This document shows, in pieces, positions 59,516-64,000 of a DNA stretch of 64,000 nucleotides. The notes under the pieces were generated by a model, which saw nothing but the letters and a program-made list of their open reading frames with translations, was not told where the DNA came from and searched no databases. The position numbers were made by a program, and so were the translations under genes. The stretch lies in NCBI RefSeq assembly GCF_013186535.1, contig NZ_JABMCZ010000003.1:1984001-2048000 (forward strand), read 5' to 3'. Source of the stretch: Nocardia terpenica. Its GTDB lineage: Bacteria; Actinomycetota; Actinomycetes; Mycobacteriales; Mycobacteriaceae. Position 1 is the stretch's first letter; the number at the start of each line of letters is the position of its first letter.

Positions 59516-60544
59516 TCAGTTCGGAGGATTCTTCGGCTCCGGCAGTCCGAGTAGTGCGCAGGCATTGCCGCTGGCGATCTTGCGCCGATCGGATTCGCTG
59601 ATCGGGGTGTTCTCGATCCACCGCGCGGCGAGTTCGGTATCGGCGTACGGATAGTCGACGGAGAACAGCACATGGTCCGCGCCGACCGTGGTGAGCGCGT
59701 TGAGCAGCGCCTGATCGGAGAAATTGCCGCTGGTGGTGAGCCAGATATTGTCCGAGAAGTACTCGGGCAGAGTCCGTTCGATGCGTTTGCCGAACGGATT
59801 GAGATCGAAATTGTACTGGGTGCGCCACAGCAGCGCCGGTAGTCCCTCGCCGAGATGGCCGAGGATCAGTTTCAGCCGTGGGTGCCGGTCGAAGACGCCG
59901 CCGAAGATCAGGCGTAGCACATGGGTCGCCGTCTCCGGCCCGAAACCCCAGGTGGCGCCGAGTAATTCGGGATGCCCGTCGATGGCGCCCCAGCCGGGTA
60001 GCGCCGGGCGCGGGTGCAGGTACAGCGGAACATCCAATTCGGTGACGGCCGCGAGAAACTCGTCGAACTGCGGCTCGTCGAGATATGCCCCGCGCTCGGG
60101 CGACCCCACAGTGGTGTACCCGTTGATCATGACGCCCTTGAATCCGAGTTCGCCGATGCCGCGCCGCAACTCGGCGATCGCGCGCGCCGGGTCTTGCAGC
60201 GCCACGGCCGCGAATCCGGAATACCGGTCCGGGTTCCGCGCGATCTCCCGGGCGAGGAGATCGTTGGCTCGCTCGGCCTCGTCGGTGGCCTCGCGGGGGT
60301 CGAGGATGGCCTGGATTCCCGGTGCGGTCAGCGACAGCACCGCGTGCTGAACCCCGCCCGCGTCCATGGTTTTCAGCCGCGCCTCGCCGAAGTCGGCCAG
60401 TCGCTCCAAGCGGGGCCGATAGAACTCGGGAGTCAGCCCCGCTTGCGCGCAAATCTGCTGAAACTTCCGCTCATCGGCCAGGATTCGAGCGACCTCGTCC
60501 GGCTGATGAAACGCCTCTTCCACCGCGATCTTCGGTAGTGCCAT
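59516..60544 (-). CDS. aromatic acid decarboxylase (amidohydrolase_2)
   Basis: 342 residues from ATG 60544. KIAVEEAFHQPDE at the start, LYLHPRPALPGWG, LILGHLGEGLPALLWR and LFSVDYPYAD hold the metal-binding Glu, His and Asp residues of the ACMSD-related decarboxylases. The overall match is closest to gamma-resorcylate, 2,3-dihydroxybenzoate and salicylate decarboxylases (LSLTAPGIQAILDPREATDE; ILDPREATDEAERANDLLAR). EEAF, rather than EEHF, favours the 2,3-dihydroxybenzoate/salicylate side. A product such as resorcinol would feed the hydroxyquinol operon at 25-29 kb. Confidence 0.85.
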   Translation of the reverse strand: MALPKIAVEEAFHQPDEVARILADERKFQQICAQAGLTPEFYRPRLERLADFGEARLKTMDAGGVQHAVLSLTAPGIQAILDPREATDEAERANDLLAREIARNPDRYSGFAAVALQDPARAIAELRRGIGELGFKGVMINGYTTVGSPERGAYLDEPQFDEFLAAVTELDVPLYLHPRPALPGWGAIDGHPELLGATWGFGPETATHVLRLIFGGVFDRHPRLKLILGHLGEGLPALLWRTQYNFDLNPFGKRIERTLPEYFSDNIWLTTSGNFSDQALLNALTTVGADHVLFSVDYPYADTELAARWIENTPISESDRRKIASGNACALLGLPEPKNPPN

Positions 60545-60958
60545 GAATGCTCCTTCGCCGAGCGGACCCGACGTCCGCAAAAGGGAACCGGCCAGTTCCA
60601 TTCCTACCAGCGAAGGGTCGATCGGTCACGTAAGGACCTCGAGGACAACGGGTTTCACATGGTTTCCAGCTATGGATTTGCTAGTCGCACACGGGTACCC
60701 CCCGCCCCCGGGGGGACTAGTAATAAGAACGGATGGGAGGACGGAGAGGTTGTGGCGGCGACCAGCGCGCCTTCCGTTTCGATGGGGCGCAGTATCGCCA
60801 CCTGCCGCGAGCCGACATGGGTACCGATGAACACTCTTGCTACCTTGCTTCCTTTTCCCTGCCCGTGGATCGGGCCTCGATCGAGGCTCTTGCCTCGCAC
60901 TGTGATTCGGGGCCGAGGGTGGGAAGGATGTGTGCCGATTCGGCGGATTCGTCGGCTA
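60545..60958. other. no confident gene between decarboxylase and IS element
   Basis: About 414 bases. Three overlapping frames of 75-130 codons exist on both strands, but none has a ribosome-binding site or recognisable family. The plus-strand frame from 60733 ends inside the IS terminal repeat. It may be a decayed gene; I cannot identify one. Confidence 0.4.
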
Positions 60959-62121
60959 CAGAGGCTGATTTCGTGTTGTCGTCATGATCGTTTCGGGGTG
61001 GGTGTGAGTCCGGTTGCGGTGAGGCAGCCGTCGATCAGGTTGGGGTGGTAGCCGATGCGGTGCAGGTCGCTGCGCACGATGCGCATGAGGTGGTCGGGGT
61101 CGGTGATGATGCGGTTGGCCAGCCGGCCTCGCCGCAGTAGTGACCAGATGCCTTCGGTCGGATTCAGATCGGGCGCGTAGGCGGGCAGTTGGTAGACAGT
61201 GAGCCAGTCGTGGCCGGTGACGAATCGGCGCATGCCGGCGGTGAGGTGGGTGTTGAGGTTGTCCCAGCAGACCACGATCGGCCCGCCGAGTTGCCGGTGG
61301 GCGGCGATGAGCAGGTCCCGGTAGTCGGTCCAGGCGAAGCTCTTCCTGCCCGAACTATTTCGGTCGTGCCGATACGGTCGCCAGATCAGCCGGGACCGAT
61401 GGCCGGGCTTGTAGCAGGTCAGCGCGGCGATCGATATCCGGCGGGTGGTTCGGCCCCGGACCCGCACGATCGGGGTGTGCCCGCGTGGCGCCCAGGTCCG
61501 TGCGGTCGGCGGCGTCATCGTGAACCCGGCTTCGTCTTCGAACACGACCCAGGCTCCGAGCGCCGCCGCGGCGGTTTTACGTGCGGCCACACGTCCTTCA
61601 CCCACGTCGCGACCGCCGCGTCGTCGCGTTCGACCGCCCGGCGGGCAGGTTGCTGACGGCTCCACCCGTGCCGGTGCAACAACAACGACACCCCCTTGAT
61701 CGTGTAGGAGATGTGGAACCGGCGCCCGATCACGGTCTTGATCCTGGCCAGAGTCCATTTCTGGTCCGGCCAGCCGTGCTCGGCCGGGCCCTTGGCCAGC
61801 TCGTGTTCGAGTACCTGGAACTGTTCGTCGGACAGCAACGGCAGCGACGCGGGGCCCTTGGACCGCAACGCTTCCCGCCCCGCCGATCCCCACGCCTGGC
61901 GCCACCGTTGCACCGACCGCACGCTGACTCGCAGCCGGTGGGCGATCACCGCATTGTCCTCGCCCCGGGCGAAAGCGTCCGCGGCTTCCAGCCGCAACCG
62001 CTCCCGCAACATCCGTCGCTCGGCGGTCAGCCCACCGCCTTGCGGATACCGCACCCACCAGATGTACCCCACCCACCAGCCACGGCCGTCAAGCCCAGCG
62101 ACAACACGAATTCAGCCGCTG
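60959..62121. mobile_element. IS630-family insertion sequence, complete
   Basis: 1163 bases bounded by TA at 60957-60958 and 62122-62123, the usual IS630/Tc1 target duplication. Terminal inverted repeats of 23 bases match at 21 positions; the inner part is GGCTGATTTCGTGTTGTCG on the left and GGCTGAATTCGTGTTGTCG on the complementary right end. The target was the TAG stop codon of the gene at 62112. It contains one transposase gene split over two frames. Confidence 0.9.
60982..62072 (-). CDS. IS630 transposase, made by -1 frameshift
   Basis: The upstream frame (62072 to its stop at 61515) has the winged-helix part: YPQGGGLTAERRMLRERLRL, VIAHRLRVSVRSVQRWRQAW, and YTIKGVSLLLHRHGWS. The second frame carries the DDE domain: WVVFEDEAGFTM, IVVCWDNLNTHLT and YAPDLNPTEGIWSLLRRG with the three acidic residues. 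The switch fits a -1 slip at GTAAAAC (AAAA at 61575-61578), directly followed by self-complementary CCGCCGCGGCGG. The fused protein is about 360 residues, normal for the family. Both domains look intact, so the element may still be active. Confidence 0.88.
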
Positions 62122-62369
62122 TAGCCGTCGGCGGAGCAATCGGGCGCTTGCGTGTTGCGGCGGAGCACCCACAGCTCGAGCCGGTCCAGGCTGCCGCTGC
62201 ACACGAGGGCGCCCGCGGGGTCGAACAGATTCCAGCCGTAGGGTGGATTCGGCTCGCGTTCAACCCGATACCCCTCGCCCGCCTTACCGGCGATGGCGTC
62301 GGCCCAGATGCGAATGGATTCGGGATCGCTGGTGCGCCGTCGCCCGTCGGCCTCGGCTTTCCTGGTCAT
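62112..62369 (-). CDS. small hypothetical protein, 3' end altered by IS
   Basis: 85 residues from ATG 62369 with GGAG upstream. Soluble and charged: IRIWADAIAGKAGEGYRVER, PPYGWNLFDPAGALVCSGSL, DRLELWVLRRNTQAP. Before the insertion the frame would have ended SADG-stop at a TAG. The IS entered this TAG at its TA, and the gene now ends SADGYSG using the terminal repeat. No family recognised. Confidence 0.65.
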   Translation of the reverse strand: MTRKAEADGRRRTSDPESIRIWADAIAGKAGEGYRVEREPNPPYGWNLFDPAGALVCSGSLDRLELWVLRRNTQAPDCSADGYSG

Positions 62370-62587
62370 ATGCCCACTCCGCAACCGGTCCCGCGTTCCG
62401 GTGAAACCGCGTCTGTAAGCTCAAATGTATTGTGCACTACCATGATTCCGATCCGATGGTGCTCGTTCGATCGCCACGTTACCTCGGGTCGTATGCGGCG
62501 CCAATCCGCACCGGCGATGGTGACGAATTCGTATTGATGCGTTGAAGGTTGGGGCGCAGCGGAATACGGAGAAGGGAGCGAGGATTC

Positions 62588-62710
62588 GTGGAGGAACAGC
62601 GGGATGGGCGTCGGGTGTCCAAGAAGTTCGCGGTGGTGCTCGTGCTGGGGTTGATCGCGCTGCTGATGGGCGGGAAGGCGGCGCGGCGCGACGGGATTCC
62701 TACTTCGTAA
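62588..62710 (+). CDS. 40-aa single-pass membrane peptide
   Basis: GTG 62588 preceded by GAAGGGAGCGAGG. It encodes VEEQRDGRRVSKK, a membrane segment FAVVLVLGLIALLMGG, then KAARRDGIPTS: a small bitopic protein with a charged N-terminus. The good ribosome-binding site and codon use support it. Function unknown. Confidence 0.55.
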   Translation: MEEQRDGRRVSKKFAVVLVLGLIALLMGGKAARRDGIPTS

Positions 62711-62770
62711 GGTCCTGACGGGCAGTCGATCGCGTGCGAGGTCGCCCGGGCGTCCGGCGGCGGGCAGGCG

Positions 62771-63085
62771 TCAGCAGGGGCGCAGGGCGACCTCCAGGAA
62801 GGCGTCGAAGACGGCGGTCAGGGCGGGTGTCGTCGGCGCGGCGGTGAATGCGGCCAGTCGCTCGGGGAGGGGTTCCGGGAGGGACGGGGCGAGGCCGCGG
62901 GCCACGCTCCGCAGGTGCAGCAGTTGTGCGTGCGTGGCGTCGGCGGCCGCGTTCCGGAATGCCGTCAGATCGGCGGCGGTCAGGTCGGGCGCGCGCTCGA
63001 AGACGCCGAGCAGATCGCGCGCCACGTCCGGGGGCAGCACGGTGAGCATTTCGGTTGCCGCGGGCAAGATCTCATTGACACACAT
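62771..63085 (-). CDS. hypothetical protein, 104 aa
   Basis: ATG 63085 (MCVNEILPAATEMLTVLPPD). Mostly helical, Ala/Leu-rich: LLGVFERAPDLTAADLTAFR, THAQLLHLRSVARGLAPSLP, ERLAAFTAAPTTPALTAVFD. No motif or family recognised. Codon use matches the genome. The longer frame to 63127 lacks a plausible start signal. Confidence 0.55.
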   Translation of the reverse strand: MCVNEILPAATEMLTVLPPDVARDLLGVFERAPDLTAADLTAFRNAAADATHAQLLHLRSVARGLAPSLPEPLPERLAAFTAAPTTPALTAVFDAFLEVALRPC

Positions 63086-63590
63086 GCCCGTCAGGCTAGA
63101 ACCGGCGCGGAGGACTTGCACGGGCACTGCCGCGCAACACTTTGCGCGATCAATATCGAATCGAAAATTTATCTATCCGACCGTTCGGTTCATTCTCCGA
63201 TGACCATGTCGCGCAGCACCGTGACCTGCCGACCGCCCCCGGATGCCCGGATGGTGCTCGTTTCGGGCGCCCACATGACAACGACCGCTCACGAATCTGA
63301 TCGGCATGAAAGCTTTCCGAACTCTGAGCTATCCGCTACGGCCGGATCGCCGATCATGCCATCATTTATTCGGTTGTCCAATTCGTGGTAGCGAATCCGC
63401 GCAGCTGCCGACGGGACTTCCGCTCGTACAACGGTTCTCGATTCCCGTGTGCCCGCCCCGGCGGGATGTGTTCGCGCGGGATCGGGCAGTGGATGTCGTG
63501 GTGGACGATGCGCGTGGAAAAGCTTGGCCAGCAACGCCATTCCGGTTGCGCGAGGTAACCGATCAACCGTCACCCCAAGGGAGGAACCCC
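63086..63590. other. gene-free leader region of the chitinase gene
   Basis: About 505 bases with several AT-rich patches (63150-63200, 63360-63390) unlike neighbouring coding DNA and no supported reading frame. It probably holds the promoter and regulatory sites of the chitinase gene; no specific operator was recognised. Confidence 0.45.
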
Positions 63591-64000
63591 ATGTGGACGA
63601 CGAAATATTCGGCGTTGGTCGCGTCGGTCGCGAGTGTGGTGATCGGCGCGTCGACGGCGTTGGGGATAACCCACGCCGCGCCTGTCCACACCACCGCTCC
63701 GGCGGCCGCGACAACCGGCGGTATCAAGGTCGCCTACTACGATCAATGGTCGGTCTACGAGAATGCCTTCTACCTCAAACAGGTGGATAGCGAGGGCATT
63801 GCCGACAAGCTCGACTACATGATGTACGACTTCGAGAACATCGACCCGGTCAATCTCACCTGCTTCGAGGCCACCAAGGCCGCCGACCAGAACGAGAACG
63901 ATCCGAATGCCGGTGACGGAGCCGGGGATTCGTTCGCCGACTACGGAAAGACCTTCGACGCGAGCACCAGCGTCGACGGCACCGCCGACGCCTACAACGA
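63591..64000 (+). CDS. GH18 chitinase, N-terminal part
   Basis: ATG 63591 with AAGGGAGG upstream; the frame runs off the window. A signal peptide (LVASVASVVIGASTALGITH) is followed by an Ala/Thr linker and IKVAYYDQWSVYENAFYLKQ with KLDYMMYDFENIDP, the first strands of a GH18 barrel as in actinobacterial chitinases with the Y-x-x-Q-W start. The catalytic DxxDxDxE motif would lie beyond 64000. It would degrade chitin outside the cell. Confidence 0.82.
   Translation, partial: MWTTKYSALVASVASVVIGASTALGITHAAPVHTTAPAAATTGGIKVAYYDQWSVYENAFYLKQVDSEGIADKLDYMMYDFENIDPVNLTCFEATKAADQNENDPNAGDGAGDSFADYGKTFDASTSVDGTADAYN

Noticed and set aside
59516..60544. ACMSD (tryptophan degradation)
   Set aside because: Same superfamily, but the EEAF start, LYLHPRPALPG and family length fit hydroxybenzoate decarboxylases better; no kynurenine genes nearby.
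60733..60987. 84-codon frame ending in the left IS terminal repeat, considered as a gene cut by the IS
   Set aside because: Joining the sequence across the TA target does not restore a sensible continuation, and no family is recognised.

Overview
The window is high-GC actinomycete chromosome, most likely Nocardia or a close mycolate-producing relative. The evidence is a complete YrbE/Mce lipid-import operon with an Mce-associated protein, WhiJ-like XRE/DUF397 pairs, a DUF222/HNH (13E12-type) protein, DUF2236 and DUF574 proteins, an Ag85-like esterase, and strong third-position GC. No rRNA or tRNA gene was seen. The species is inferred.

Layout. 1-4 kb: end of a D-amino-acid oxidase, a TetR/FAD-monooxygenase pair, a GT87 glycosyltransferase and small genes. 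4-12 kb: an APH-like kinase, then a CoA-dependent aromatic acid module (TesB thioesterase, cupin, RidA, PaaX-type regulator, aryl-CoA ligase, and a fused FAD-hydroxylase/old-yellow-enzyme protein). 12-16.8 kb: an MBL-fold hydrolase, small regulators, XRE+DUF397, an HNH gene fused to an XRE tail, and a second DUF397 gene carrying an in-frame 97-bp MITE. 16.8-23.7 kb: a minus-strand operon of a phosphatidylserine-decarboxylase-like enzyme, an arginine-deiminase/DDAH-like enzyme, an ABC exporter, an unknown protein and an agmatine deiminase, followed by a SMI1/DUF6461 protein. This is the best candidate for an undescribed small-molecule system. 24-29 kb: LysR plus the resorcinol/hydroxyquinol pathway. 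29-33 kb: a LacI-controlled Frc-type sugar ABC importer. 33-40 kb: a molybdenum hydroxylase whose large subunit is broken, a FAD monooxygenase, ferredoxin plus P450, and TetR. 40-43 kb: a secreted protein, a thioesterase, a D,D-carboxypeptidase and a methyltransferase. 43-52.7 kb: the mce operon. 52.8-60.5 kb: DUF2236 protein, Ag85-like esterase, XRE-cupin regulator beside a truncated oxidoreductase, X-Pro peptidase, phosphoesterase, and an aromatic-acid decarboxylase. 61-62 kb: a complete IS630-type element with a putative -1 frameshift. 62-64 kb: small genes and the start of a GH18 chitinase.

A second thread runs through the window: at least 12 copies of a short palindrome (arms TCCCGGC/GCCGGGA, loop GTGCTTTTG or ATGCTTTTG). 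Most lie between convergent genes. Several run into coding sequence and supply C-terminal tails, often reading PAKS(M/T/V)PG. The stems carry compensatory changes, and some copies are doubled into long palindromes or preceded by tandem half-units.

Functionally, much of the window is catabolism of aromatic acids and lipids (CoA ligase/hydroxylase, hydroxyquinol pathway, decarboxylase, thioesterases, P450, Mce) under local one-gene regulators with visible operator-like inverted repeats.
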